Shown: positions 36,948 to 45,646, counted from the stretch's first letter. The stretch is DNA of 64,000 nt from Rubrivivax sp. (GCA_016789955.1 JAEUPB010000010.1:1-64000), one strand, 5' to 3'. Notes: generated by a model from the letters alone, not told the origin. A program made the numbers and translations.

Positions 36948-38462
36948 ATGCGCCTCCTCAGCGACGACGAACTGGCCGCGCTGCAGCCGGCCGAGAGCAC
37001 GCTGTTCCCCTCGCCGATCCCGGTGCAGAGCGTGTCGTCCGATGAGTTCATGCCGCTGCCGCAGACGCCGCGGCAGCGCGCCTTCGAGCGTCGCGTGAAG
37101 GCGCTGGGGGCCGAGCTGGCGCGGCACCAGGGCACGACGCGGCGGCGCTTCTTCCGCAGCGCCGCCGGCATGGCGGCGGCGTTCCTGGCGATGAACGACA
37201 CCTACGGGCCGATCTTCGGCGTCTCGCGCGCCGAGGCGCAGACGCCCGAGCTGGCGCGCGAGCGCGCGCAGGGCCTGGCCGGCCAGTTCATCATGGACAT
37301 GCACACCCACTTCCTGCGCGACGACACGCGGCTCGAAGGCTTCGTGCGCGGCCGCGAGGCGGTGGGCAAGGCCGGCTGGAACCCGGCGCTGAAGGCCGGC
37401 GAGCAGACGATCGAGAGCCTGAAGTTCGCCAACTACCTCAAGGAGATCTACCTCGACAGCGACACCAAGATCGCCTGCATCAGCGGCGCGCCGTCGGAGA
37501 TCACCGCCGACTGGTTCCTGACCAACGACATGAAGGCCCGCGCACGGGCCTCGATCAACGCCATCGCCGGCAGCAAGCGGGCCTATGCCCACGCCATCTT
37601 CACGCCGGGCTACGACGGCTGGCTGGAAGCGATCGACCGCGCCCTCGAGGAGCTGAAGCCCGACTCGATGAAGGGCTACACGATCGGCGACAACACGCAC
37701 AAGGACCTGTCGAAGCACCCATGGCTGATGGACGACGAGAAGCTCGTCTACCCGGCCTACGCGAAGTTCCAGAAGGCCGGGCTGCGCAACGTCTGCGTGC
37801 ACAAGGGGCTGTTCCCGCCGTCGGTGGAGCAGCGCTTTCCGCACCTGCTGAAGCACGCCCGCGTCGACGACGTCGGCCGTGCGGCCAAGGACTGGCCGCA
37901 GCTCAACTTCATCGTCTACCACGGCGGCTACCGCTATGCCGGCGGCGGCCGCGCCGAGGAGGCCTGGGCGCAGTTCGAGAAGAGCGGCCGCATCGACTGG
38001 ATCACCGACCTCGCCGAGATCCCCGCACGCCACGGCGTGAGCAACGTCTACGCCGACGTGGGGCAGCTGTTCGCGCAGACCACCGTGGCCGAGCCGCGGC
38101 TGGCCGCGGTGATGCTGGGGCAGCTGATCAAGGGCCTGGGCGCCGACCACGTGGTTTGGGGCACCGACGCCATCTGGACCGGCGCGCCGCAGTGGCAGAT
38201 CGAGGCGCTGCGGCGCATCGAGATCCCCGAGGACATCCGCCGCCGCCACGGCCTGGCGCCGCTGGGCGCGGCCGATGGCCCGGTGAAGAACGCGATCTTC
38301 GGCGACAACAACGCGCGGCTGTACGGCGTGCGACCCGAGCAGCGCGCCGCCGTCACGGGCGACCGGCTCGCGCAGCACAAGGCGGTGTACGACCGCGAGG
38401 CGGTGGCGCAGGGGCTGGGGCGCACCAACCGCAGCTACGGCTACGTGGCGCGCAGCGGCTGA
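36948..38462 (+). CDS. Amidohydrolase-family protein with internal twin-arginine motif
   Basis: The 504-residue metal-dependent hydrolase of the amidohydrolase_2 type has the metal motif MDMHTHFLRDD, a later VYHGGYRY and the C-terminal WGTDAIWTG with metal Asp. An RRRFFRSAAGMAAAF twin-arginine motif lies near residues 64-80, after a 60-residue extension, and is followed by an Ala-rich stretch and AEAQ. It may be exported by Tat with an unusually long leader, or the extension may keep it inside. CGGGAG lies 8 bases before ATG 36948. The same strand carries the enoyl-CoA hydratase 57 bases later. Relatives include ring-cleavage hydrolases and decarboxylases. Confidence 0.82.
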   Translation: MRLLSDDELAALQPAESTLFPSPIPVQSVSSDEFMPLPQTPRQRAFERRVKALGAELARHQGTTRRRFFRSAAGMAAAFLAMNDTYGPIFGVSRAEAQTPELARERAQGLAGQFIMDMHTHFLRDDTRLEGFVRGREAVGKAGWNPALKAGEQTIESLKFANYLKEIYLDSDTKIACISGAPSEITADWFLTNDMKARARASINAIAGSKRAYAHAIFTPGYDGWLEAIDRALEELKPDSMKGYTIGDNTHKDLSKHPWLMDDEKLVYPAYAKFQKAGLRNVCVHKGLFPPSVEQRFPHLLKHARVDDVGRAAKDWPQLNFIVYHGGYRYAGGGRAEEAWAQFEKSGRIDWITDLAEIPARHGVSNVYADVGQLFAQTTVAEPRLAAVMLGQLIKGLGADHVVWGTDAIWTGAPQWQIEALRRIEIPEDIRRRHGLAPLGAADGPVKNAIFGDNNARLYGVRPEQRAAVTGDRLAQHKAVYDREAVAQGLGRTNRSYGYVARSG

Positions 38463-38518
38463 GCGCCGCAGCTCCGGGTTGCAGAATCGACGATCCCCTC
38501 GATGCGGAGTGCCCCCAG

Positions 38519-39358
38519 ATGACGACGTCCACGGCCGCTGTGGCCGACCTGGTGCGGATCGACCTCGACGCCGACGGCGTGGCGCTGGTGCGGCTGAACC
38601 GCCCCGAGCGCATGAACGCGCTCGACGGCGCGATGTTCGACGCCATCCTCGCCGCGCAGGAGCGGCTGCAGTCGCTGCCCGGGCTGCGTGCGGTGGTGCT
38701 GGCCGGCGAAGGTCGCGCGTTCTGCGCCGGCATCGACATCGGCCACTTCGAGCGGCTGCTGCGCGAGGGCAAGGTCGGCAGCGGCGTCGACCTCGGCGAG
38801 CGCAGCGGCGGCACCGGGATCACGCTGCTCGAACGCACGCACGGCATCGCCAACGGGCCGCAGCAGGTGGTGCTGGGCTGGCGCTCGCTGCCGGTGCCGG
38901 TGGTGGCCGCGCTGCACGGCGTGGTGTTCGGCGGCGGGTTGCAGATCGCGCTCGGCGCCGACCTGCGCATCGCGCACCCGGCCACGCGGCTCTCGGTGCT
39001 GGAGGTGGCCTGGGGCCTGGTTCCCGACATGGCCGGCATGGCGCTGATGCGCGAGCTGCTGCGCGGCGACGTGTTGCGCGACCTCGTCTACACCGGCCGC
39101 GAGGTGCACGGCGACGAGGCCGTGGCGCTGGGCCTGGCCACGCGCACCGCCGACGACCCTCTGGCCGAGGCCCGCGCCTGGGCCGCCGCGGTGGCGCGCC
39201 ACAGCCCGCAGGCGGTGCGTGCAGCCAAGCGGCTGCTGAACGTAGCGCTCGACGGCGCGCCGCCGGCCGACGTGCTGATGGCCGAGGCCCGCGAGCAGCA
39301 CGTGCTGCTCGGCAGCGACGAGCAGATCGCGACGGTGCGGGCGCGGCTGAAGCGCTGA
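38519..39358 (+). CDS. Enoyl-CoA hydratase/isomerase-family protein
   Basis: The 279-residue crotonase has both oxyanion-hole segments (AFCAGIDIGHF and HGVVFGGGLQIALGADLRIA). It keeps LEVAWGLVPDMAG, where many hydratases carry the second catalytic Glu in GxxPE; here Val-Pro-Asp is present, so isomerase or another crotonase reaction is possible. It follows the amidohydrolase and probably shares its transcript. A small VOC protein follows after 68 bases. Confidence 0.88.
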   Translation: MTTSTAAVADLVRIDLDADGVALVRLNRPERMNALDGAMFDAILAAQERLQSLPGLRAVVLAGEGRAFCAGIDIGHFERLLREGKVGSGVDLGERSGGTGITLLERTHGIANGPQQVVLGWRSLPVPVVAALHGVVFGGGLQIALGADLRIAHPATRLSVLEVAWGLVPDMAGMALMRELLRGDVLRDLVYTGREVHGDEAVALGLATRTADDPLAEARAWAAAVARHSPQAVRAAKRLLNVALDGAPPADVLMAEAREQHVLLGSDEQIATVRARLKR

Positions 39359-39426
39359 ATCTCCCCGGTCGAATTCCGGCGGTGTCGTTCGTCGTGCGAT
39401 GTCGACCCTCGAACCAGGAGCTCACG

Positions 39427-39903
39427 ATGGTGGCCAAGAACACGATCTGCCTGTGGTACGACCGCGATGCCGAGGAGGCCGCGCGGTTCTATGCGCAAAC
39501 CTTCCCCGACAGCCGCGTCGACGCCGTCTTCCGCGCGCCGGCCGACTATCCCTCCGGCAAGGCCGGCGACGTGCTCACCGTGCAGTTCACGGTGGCCGGC
39601 ATCCCGTGCATCGGCCTGAACGGCGGCCCGGCCTTCGGACACACCGAGGCGTTCTCGTTCCAGATCGCCACCGACGACCAGGCCGAGACCGACCGGTTGT
39701 GGAACGCCATCGTCGGCCACGGCGGGCAGGAGAGCGCCTGCGGCTGGTGCAAGGACCGCTGGGGCCTGAGCTGGCAGATCACGCCGCGCGTGCTGACCGA
39801 TGCGATGGCCCGTGGCGGCGATGTCGCCCGCCGCGCCTTCCAGGCGATGATGACGATGCGCAAGATCGACCACGCCGCGATCGAGGCGGCGGTGCGCGGC
39901 TGA
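39427..39903 (+). CDS. VOC-family (PhnB-like) protein
   Basis: The 158-residue protein has a glyoxalase/VOC fold of the PhnB or 3-demethylubiquinone-methyltransferase-like type: NTICLWYDRDAEEAARFYAQTFPDS at the start and GWCKDRWGLSWQITPRVL near the end. Enzymatic function is not established for this group. CAGGAGCTCACG before the ATG provides a good ribosome-binding site. It converges tightly on the fused acyl-CoA dehydrogenase, with one base between the stops. Confidence 0.85.
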   Translation: MVAKNTICLWYDRDAEEAARFYAQTFPDSRVDAVFRAPADYPSGKAGDVLTVQFTVAGIPCIGLNGGPAFGHTEAFSFQIATDDQAETDRLWNAIVGHGGQESACGWCKDRWGLSWQITPRVLTDAMARGGDVARRAFQAMMTMRKIDHAAIEAAVRG

Positions 39904-39904
39904 G

Positions 39905-42187
39905 CTACCGCGGCAGGCCGAGCCCGCGCTGCGCGATCAGGCTGCGCTGGATTTCGTTGGTGCCGATGCTGATGACCCACATCAGCGCGTGGCGCAGCTG
40001 CTGCTCGATGCGGCCCTTCAGCACCGCGCCGGGGCTGCCTTCGCCGAGCAGGCCCTGCATGCCGAGGATCTCGAGCGCCGCTTCGCCGTAGCGCTCCATC
40101 AGCTCGCCGGAGTAGACCTTGCTGGCGGCGGCGTCGTGGGCCGGCGTCTGCCCGCCCTGCACGCCGGCGGCGCAATGCAGCATCAGCTGGCGGCCGGCCT
40201 CGATCTGCGCGGCCAGCGCGCCGATGCGCTCGCGCACCACCGGGTCCTGCGCCATCGGGCGGCCGTCGAGCAGGGCCTCGCGCAGGTGCGCGCACAGCAG
40301 CTCGAAGCTGCGCGCCACCTTCATCACGATGCCGCCGCCGATGAAGCCGCGCTCGGTGGCCAGCGCGCTGGTCAGCACGGTCCAGCCGCCGTGCAGCGGC
40401 CCGAGCAGCGCGTCGTCATCGACGAGCACGTCGTCGTAGAACACGTTGGCGAAGGTGCCGCCGTACATCGTCCGCGAGGTGCGGATGGTGATGCCGGGCG
40501 TCTTCATCGGCACCACGAACATGCTGATGCCGGCGTGCGGCGGCTTCGCGTCGGGGTCGGTGCGTGCTGCCAGCAGCATGTACTCGCCCCAGTAGGTGGT
40601 GGTCCAGATCTTCTGGCCGTTGATGAGCCAGCCGCTGCCGCGCGCATCGTGCACGCGCTCGGCCCGGGTGCGCAGCGAGGCCAGGTCGGAGCCGGCATCG
40701 GGCTCGCTGTAGCCCATGCCGTGGATGGCCTCGCCGCGCCGGATCTCCGGCAGCAGCCGCGCCTGCTGCTCCGGCGTGCCGTGCAGCAGGATCATCGCGG
40801 CCTGCACCAGCGCGCCGGTGCGCGGCGCGTCGGCGCGCTCCATCGCCTCGATGTACGCGAGCTGCTCGTGCGCGCCGCGGCCCTGCCCGCCGTGGCGCTC
40901 GGGCCACATCAGGCCGATCCAGCCGGTGCGGCCGAGCGCGCGTGCGAAGTCGCGGTCGTACTCGCGCTGCTGGTAGGTGAGCCGCTCGTGCGCGGCCTGC
41001 CGCGTGCCCGTCCAGTGCTCGGCCAGCCAGGCCTCGACCTCGGCGCGGAAGGCGTTGGCCGCGGGGCCGAGATCGCTGGGCGGCAGGCGGCCGCCGCCGT
41101 CGGTGTCAAGGTAGTGCGCCGCCAGCTCGGCGTGCGCGGTGCGGGCGCCGCCGTGGCGCAGCACGTCGGCATGCACGCGGCGGAAGTGGCGCGGGGCCTC
41201 GTGCTCCTCGCTGTAGCCGATGGCGCCCAGCGCGTGGTGCGTCTGCAGCGACGCGGTGCGCAGCGCATCGGCCGCCAGCGCTGCGGCGGCGGCCGAGAAG
41301 AGGCGCCAGCCCGGCGCGCCGCGGTCGTGCTGCAGCGCCGCGTGCCGCGCGGTGAGCTGCACGCCCGACAGCGCGATGTGGATGTCGGCGAGCTTGTGCT
41401 GCACCGCCTGGAAGCGGCCGATCGGCTGGCCGAACTGCCGCCGCTCGCAGGCCCAGGCGGTGGCCAGTTCGAAGGCCCGTGCCGCCGCGCCGCTTGCCCT
41501 GGCGACGTGGCCGAGGCGCGAGACGGCGCGCAACGTGGCCACGGTGTCGGCGGCCAGCGGTCCCAGCGTGGCCGGGGCACCAGCGAGCCGCACGCGGAAG
41601 AGGCCGGGCGCGCCCAGCGCGGGTGTCGCCTCGATCGTGGCCGTGCTCCCGGCGCAGGCCTGCAGGTCGATCCATGCAAGCTGCGCTGCCGACGCTTCGC
41701 CCGGCACGACGAGGGCGAGGTGCGTGGGGGCATCCGCCGCCTCCACGTACCGGATCTCGCCGTGCACGCGGCCATCCCGCAGCTGCACGGTCCCGGCGTC
41801 GCGGTCACCGTCGAACTGCGCGAAGTGGAAGGCGGGGCAGGCCTGCCCGGTGCGTACCGCGTCCAGCCACGCAGGTTCACCATGTTCGAGCGCCGACGCC
41901 AGGTTCACCAGCGCCGCCGGCAGCACCGCCGCGGGGCAGGCGGCGCGGCCCAACTCTTCCATCGCGACCAGCAGCTCCTGCACGCCCCCGGCGGCCGGAC
42001 CGCTGCACAGCGCGGCCAGGCCGAGGTCGGCGAGGGCCTGCCAGGCACCGCGCACAAGGGCCGGGTCCGCGGCGGCTTCCACGGCGCCGGCTGCCGGCCA
42101 GGCGTGTTCGAGCGTGCCGCGGATCGAGCCGCGCAGCAACTCGCGGTCTTCGTCGGTGGGCAGCTGCGCTGCGGGTTCGGCGGTCAC
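39905..42187 (-). CDS. Fused double acyl-CoA dehydrogenase
   Basis: The 760-residue chain has two acyl-CoA dehydrogenase units. The N-terminal half (about 1-365) is more divergent and keeps ERRQFGQPIGRFQAVQHKLAD. The C-terminal half (about 370-760) has YSEPDAGSDLASLRT, GWLINGQKIWTTTYWG and IGTNEIQRSLIAQRGLG and looks fully active. Two-unit dehydrogenases are known as heteromeric pairs in steroid side-chain degradation (ChsE type); here they are one chain. The GTG start follows AAAGGAG. TGGTTCTACCA lies immediately upstream of that site, after a CATAAT -10-like box, and is a probable operator. It is divergent from the GntR gene at 42259. Confidence 0.88.
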   Translation of the reverse strand: MTAEPAAQLPTDEDRELLRGSIRGTLEHAWPAAGAVEAAADPALVRGAWQALADLGLAALCSGPAAGGVQELLVAMEELGRAACPAAVLPAALVNLASALEHGEPAWLDAVRTGQACPAFHFAQFDGDRDAGTVQLRDGRVHGEIRYVEAADAPTHLALVVPGEASAAQLAWIDLQACAGSTATIEATPALGAPGLFRVRLAGAPATLGPLAADTVATLRAVSRLGHVARASGAAARAFELATAWACERRQFGQPIGRFQAVQHKLADIHIALSGVQLTARHAALQHDRGAPGWRLFSAAAAALAADALRTASLQTHHALGAIGYSEEHEAPRHFRRVHADVLRHGGARTAHAELAAHYLDTDGGGRLPPSDLGPAANAFRAEVEAWLAEHWTGTRQAAHERLTYQQREYDRDFARALGRTGWIGLMWPERHGGQGRGAHEQLAYIEAMERADAPRTGALVQAAMILLHGTPEQQARLLPEIRRGEAIHGMGYSEPDAGSDLASLRTRAERVHDARGSGWLINGQKIWTTTYWGEYMLLAARTDPDAKPPHAGISMFVVPMKTPGITIRTSRTMYGGTFANVFYDDVLVDDDALLGPLHGGWTVLTSALATERGFIGGGIVMKVARSFELLCAHLREALLDGRPMAQDPVVRERIGALAAQIEAGRQLMLHCAAGVQGGQTPAHDAAASKVYSGELMERYGEAALEILGMQGLLGEGSPGAVLKGRIEQQLRHALMWVISIGTNEIQRSLIAQRGLGLPR

Positions 42188-42199
42188 GGACGGCTCCTT

Positions 42200-42210
42200 T
42201 GGTAGAACCA
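42200..42210. promoter_or_regulatory. FCD-type GntR operator TGGTNNNACCA before the fused dehydrogenase
   Basis: TGGTAGAACCA (plus strand) is an imperfect palindrome with TGGT/ACCA arms, the core known for PdhR/FadR-like regulators. On the minus strand it overlaps the end of a CATAAT box and is followed by AAAGGAG and GTG. It lies 49 bases from the GntR start codon. The same motif is at 43879 and 51996. Confidence 0.72.
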
Positions 42211-42258
42211 TTATGCCTCGCGAGCCCGGCCGCGGCGACCGGCCCGTATCATCGATCG

Positions 42259-43104
42259 ATGCGAGCCGCTCCTGCTTCCCCGCCTGCGCAGGCCCCCGAT
42301 CCCGGCGCCGGCTTCAGCGCCATCCGCTCGGCTCGCGCCTTCGAGGAGATCGCCGCGCAGATCCGCGCGGAACTCGCCGCCGGGCGCCTCAAGGTGGGCA
42401 GCCGCCTGCCGTCGGAACGCGCGCTGTCGGAGCAGTTCGGGGTGTCGCGCAACACGCTGCGCGAGGCGCTGCGCTCGCTGGAGCACGCCGGGCTGATCCG
42501 GCTGCAGAAGGGTGCCAGCGGCGGCGCCTTCATCGCCGAGCGCAGCGGCGAGGCCGTCGTCACCGGGTTGATGGACCTCTACCACGTCGGCGCCATCGGC
42601 CCGGCGCAGCTGACGCAGGCGCGCATCTGGCTGGAGTCGGTGATCGTGCGCGAGGCCTGCCACCGCGCCACTGACGAAGACCTCGCCGCGCTGGCGCGCA
42701 ACGTCGAGCTCGCCGAGGCCGCGCAGGCGGCCGGTGATTTCGACCGCCGCGTCGAGCACCACCTCGACTTCCATCGCATCCTCGCGCGCATGACGGGCAA
42801 CCCGATCATGGTCGTCGTGATGGACGGGCTGCTGACGGTGCTGCTGCACTTCGTGCGTTCCATCGGCGACCAGCACAACCCGTACACCGTGCCGTCGCGC
42901 AAGCGCTTCCTCAAGCACATGGAGGAAGGTCATGCCGAGGCCGCCGTGGCCGAGATGGAAGGCATGCTGAAGCGGCTGGAGCGGGCCTACCTGTCGCGGG
43001 TGGAAGTGCCAGCGGCCGCCCCGGTGCGCGGGGCCAAGGCGCCCACGGCAAGAACACGAGCGCCGAAGGCGTCGGCGGCACGCACCCGCGCGCCCAAGGC
43101 CTGA
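42259..43104 (+). CDS. GntR-family (FCD-type) regulator of the CoA catabolic genes
   Basis: The 281-residue regulator has a winged helix-turn-helix (about 28-95, VGSRLPSERALSEQFGVSRNTLREALRSLEHAG) and an FCD effector domain with the metal pair intact in HLDFHRILARMTGNP. The last 30 residues are an Ala/Lys/Arg-rich tail with a repeated ARTRAPKA element, which may add non-specific DNA contact. TATCAT at 42247-42252 lies only 6 bases before the ATG, so the transcript could be leaderless. Three TGGTNNNACCA sites near catabolic genes are its likely targets. The effector may be an acyl-CoA or carboxylate. Confidence 0.9.
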   Translation: MRAAPASPPAQAPDPGAGFSAIRSARAFEEIAAQIRAELAAGRLKVGSRLPSERALSEQFGVSRNTLREALRSLEHAGLIRLQKGASGGAFIAERSGEAVVTGLMDLYHVGAIGPAQLTQARIWLESVIVREACHRATDEDLAALARNVELAEAAQAAGDFDRRVEHHLDFHRILARMTGNPIMVVVMDGLLTVLLHFVRSIGDQHNPYTVPSRKRFLKHMEEGHAEAAVAEMEGMLKRLERAYLSRVEVPAAAPVRGAKAPTARTRAPKASAARTRAPKA

Positions 43105-43114
43105 CGCCAGCGCG

Positions 43115-43792
43115 TCAGTCCACCCAGCGCACCGCGTCGGCCGGCTCGGCCCGCGTCGTGCGGAAGCCGTTGGCCGGATGCGCCGTGTCGGCGTAGCCCA
43201 GCGACACGCCGCACACCACCAGCCGGTCGGCCGGCAGCCCGAAGAAGTCGCGCACGCGCTGCGGCCGCGCGGCCAGTGCCGCCTGCGCGATGGTGGCCAC
43301 GCCGTGCGCCGTGGCCGCCAGCATGAACGCCGCCACCCAGGCGCCGCAGTCCACCGCGCCGTACACGCCCAGCGCCCGCGGCGTGGTGACCAAAGCCACG
43401 TGCGGCGCGCCGAACAGCCGTAGGTTCTCGCGGCCTTGCCGGGCCGCGGCCTCGCGGTCGCCGCGCGCCACGCCCACCGCCTGGTACAGCGCCAGCCCGC
43501 ATTCGCGCCGGCGCGTCTGGTACACGCCTTCGTAGGCCGCGGGCCAGGCGAAGTCGGGGCCGGGTTCGTCGTCTGCCGGCGGGGCCAGCATCGCCTCGCG
43601 GAAGCGCTCGGTGGCCGCGCCGCGCGTGAGGCACACCTGCCACGGCTGCGCGTTGCACCACGAGGCGCTGCGCTGCGCGGTGGCGACGATGCGGTCCAGC
43701 ACCGGCTGCGGCACGGGGTCGGGGCGGAAGCCGCGGCAGCTGTAGCGGTCACGCAGCAGGGAGTCGAGCGCGTCGGCGCGGGAGGTGTCCAT
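43115..43792 (-). CDS. Nitroreductase-family protein
   Basis: The 225-residue FMN oxidoreductase has RYSCRGFRPDPVP at the start, SWCNAQPWQV, and GAVDCGAWVAAFMLAATAHGVATI near the middle. It ends with VCGVSLGYAD. Members reduce nitro groups, flavins or enones. It converges on the GntR gene, with 10 bases between the stops, and is divergent from the CoA-transferase operon. It could supply redox activity to the pathway, but no operon link is seen. Confidence 0.88.
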   Translation of the reverse strand: MDTSRADALDSLLRDRYSCRGFRPDPVPQPVLDRIVATAQRSASWCNAQPWQVCLTRGAATERFREAMLAPPADDEPGPDFAWPAAYEGVYQTRRRECGLALYQAVGVARGDREAAARQGRENLRLFGAPHVALVTTPRALGVYGAVDCGAWVAAFMLAATAHGVATIAQAALAARPQRVRDFFGLPADRLVVCGVSLGYADTAHPANGFRTTRAEPADAVRWVD

Positions 43793-43842
43793 GCCCTGCA
43801 GTGTGGCCCATGCGCGGGGCGGTGCGGGGCGGGCCGCTCCGG

Positions 43843-43889
43843 TTGACAGCCCCGGCGCCGGTCTCTAGCATGGGGCAATGGTTCAACCA
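43843..43889 (+). promoter_or_regulatory. Sigma70 promoter with TGGTNNNACCA operator at the start site
   Basis: TTGACA (43843-43848) and TAGCAT (43866-43871) are separated by exactly 17 bases, a near-consensus housekeeping promoter. The expected start is near 43878. The perfect palindrome TGGTT-C-AACCA (43879-43889) lies directly on it, so a bound GntR repressor would block initiation. The first gene of the operon starts at 43904. Confidence 0.75.
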
Positions 43890-43903
43890 AAAGACATCCA
43901 CCG

Positions 43904-44731
43904 ATGAGCGGCGCGGCGGTGCAGGCCGGCTCCGGGGTCGCGCCGGTCGAGGCTCCCGCGCTCGGCGAGACGCTCGCCGTGCTGCTGGCGCGCGACCTCG
44001 CCGACGGCGAGAAGGCCATCATCGGCACCAACTCCGACATCCAGCTCGCCGCCTGCAACCTGGCGCGCCTGATGCAGGCGCCGCGGCTGTGGTGGGTGTC
44101 GGGCCCGGGCGGCATGGTCAACCCCACGCGCGACCACCTGCTGTCCACCGCCGACTTCGAGAACATCGAGTCGGCCGAGGCCTGGATGGACCTGCCCGAC
44201 ATGATCGACTTCATCGACTGGCAGATCCACTTCTTCGACTTCGCCATCCTCTCGGCGCTGCAGGTCGATCGCCACGGCAACATCAACACCGTGTTGGTGG
44301 GCGAGCCGGCGAAGCCGCGCGTGCGCGGGCCCGGCACCGTGGGCATCAGCGCACTGTGCGGCCTGGCCAGGCGCTTCTACGTGGTGCTGACGCGGCACGA
44401 CCGCAGCGCGTTCCGCCCGCGCGTGGACTTCATCTGCGGCGCCGGCCACCTCGAGGGCGGGGACTCGCGCCTGCAGGCCGGGCTGCCGCCGGGCGGGCCG
44501 AAGCTCGTGCTGTCGCCGCTGGGCGTGTTCGACTTCGAACCGCGGAGCAAGGCGATGCGCGTGCGATCGCTGAGCCCCGGCGTCACGCTCGAGCAGGTGC
44601 GCGACGCGACCGCCTTCGACCTGCTGGTGGAAGGCACGCCGCCGGTCTCCGCGCAGCCCACCCCCCACGAACTCGCGCTGCTGCGTGGGCATGTCGATGT
44701 GCGCCGCACGCTGGCGCGCAAGTTCCCGTGA
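43904..44731 (+). CDS. CoA-transferase family subunit, IpdB/GctB-like
   Basis: The 275-residue family I CoA-transferase-like subunit resembles the B subunit of glutaconate CoA-transferase and IpdB. Where true transferases carry the catalytic Glu in an E-S/N-G turn, this chain reads VSGPGGMVNPTRDHLL with no Glu. That resembles IpdB, part of a hydrolase that opens a ring of steroid-derived CoA esters. LVEGTPPVSAQPTPHEL closes the domain. It is the first gene under the TTGACA/TAGCAT promoter and has its partner 22 bases downstream. Confidence 0.82.
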   Translation: MSGAAVQAGSGVAPVEAPALGETLAVLLARDLADGEKAIIGTNSDIQLAACNLARLMQAPRLWWVSGPGGMVNPTRDHLLSTADFENIESAEAWMDLPDMIDFIDWQIHFFDFAILSALQVDRHGNINTVLVGEPAKPRVRGPGTVGISALCGLARRFYVVLTRHDRSAFRPRVDFICGAGHLEGGDSRLQAGLPPGGPKLVLSPLGVFDFEPRSKAMRVRSLSPGVTLEQVRDATAFDLLVEGTPPVSAQPTPHELALLRGHVDVRRTLARKFP

Positions 44732-44753
44732 ACGCACCGAGGCACGCCTGCAC

Positions 44754-45641
44754 ATGATTCCGAGCAAGCTGGTGACCCTCGACGCCGCCGTGGCCGACAT
44801 CGCCGACGGCGCCACCGTCGGCCTGGGCGGCTGGATCTTCAACTCGCAGCCGATGGCGCTGGTGCGGGCGCTGGTCCGCCGCGGTGCGCGCGACCTCGAC
44901 CTGGTGCCGTCGCCGAGCTCGATCGCGCCCGACCTGCTGATCGGCGCCGGCTGCGCGCGCAGCACGGTGTGCGTGTTCATCAGCTTCGAGCAGTTCGGGC
45001 TGGCGCCGCACTTCCGCCGCCGCGCCGAGGCTGGCACGCTCGTCGTGCACGACCTCGACGGTCCGGCGCTGGCCGGCGGCATGCGTGCGGCGATCTGCGA
45101 CCTGCCGTGGATGCCGATCCCCGACCTCGGCACCGACCTGCCCAAGCACGCGCCGCAGTTCTACCGGCCGCTGCCGCAGCAGCCGGGCGAACGCCGCATG
45201 CTGGCCGCACGCGCGATCAGTCCCGACGTGTGCCTGCTGCACGCGCAGCAGGCCGACGAGCACGGCAACGTGCAGTTCCTCGGCCCGCCGTTCTTCGACG
45301 CGATGCTGGCGCAGGCATCGAAGCGGGTGATCGTCTCGGTGGACCGCATCGTCTCGCGCGAGACGATCCGCCGCAACAACCACCTGACGAAGCTGCCCGC
45401 GGCGATGGTCGACGCCGTGGTCGAGGCGCCGTGGGGCGCGCACCCGACCGCCTCGCCCACGGTCTACCGCGCCGACGAGCAGCACCTGTCGGAGTACGTG
45501 AAGGCGGCGGCGAAGGAGGAGGCCTGGGCGTCGTACCTGCAGCGCCACGTGCACGGCGCCGCCACGCAGGCCGAATACCTCGATGCGCTCGGCGGCTCGC
45601 GGCTGGCGGCGCTGGCGGTCTCCGAATCGACGCTGGTCTGA
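44754..45641 (+). CDS. CoA-transferase family subunit, IpdA/GctA-like
   Basis: The 295-residue A-type subunit has the opening SKLVTLDAAVADIADGATVGLGGW, with the Gly-rich CoA-binding loop, and HAQQADEHGNVQFLGPPFFD near the middle, the QxxDxxGN motif of the family. It pairs with the preceding subunit. The pair may be a transferase or an IpdAB-type ring-opening hydrolase; the missing Glu in the partner favours the second. Confidence 0.82.
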   Translation: MIPSKLVTLDAAVADIADGATVGLGGWIFNSQPMALVRALVRRGARDLDLVPSPSSIAPDLLIGAGCARSTVCVFISFEQFGLAPHFRRRAEAGTLVVHDLDGPALAGGMRAAICDLPWMPIPDLGTDLPKHAPQFYRPLPQQPGERRMLAARAISPDVCLLHAQQADEHGNVQFLGPPFFDAMLAQASKRVIVSVDRIVSRETIRRNNHLTKLPAAMVDAVVEAPWGAHPTASPTVYRADEQHLSEYVKAAAKEEAWASYLQRHVHGAATQAEYLDALGGSRLAALAVSESTLV

Positions 45642-45646
45642 CGCGC

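Noticed and set aside
36801-38378. A large N-terminal extension of the acyl-CoA dehydrogenase at 35643-36800
   Set aside because: The extension is antisense to the amidohydrolase gene and has no domain signature. The family N-terminus begins at the ATG at 36800.
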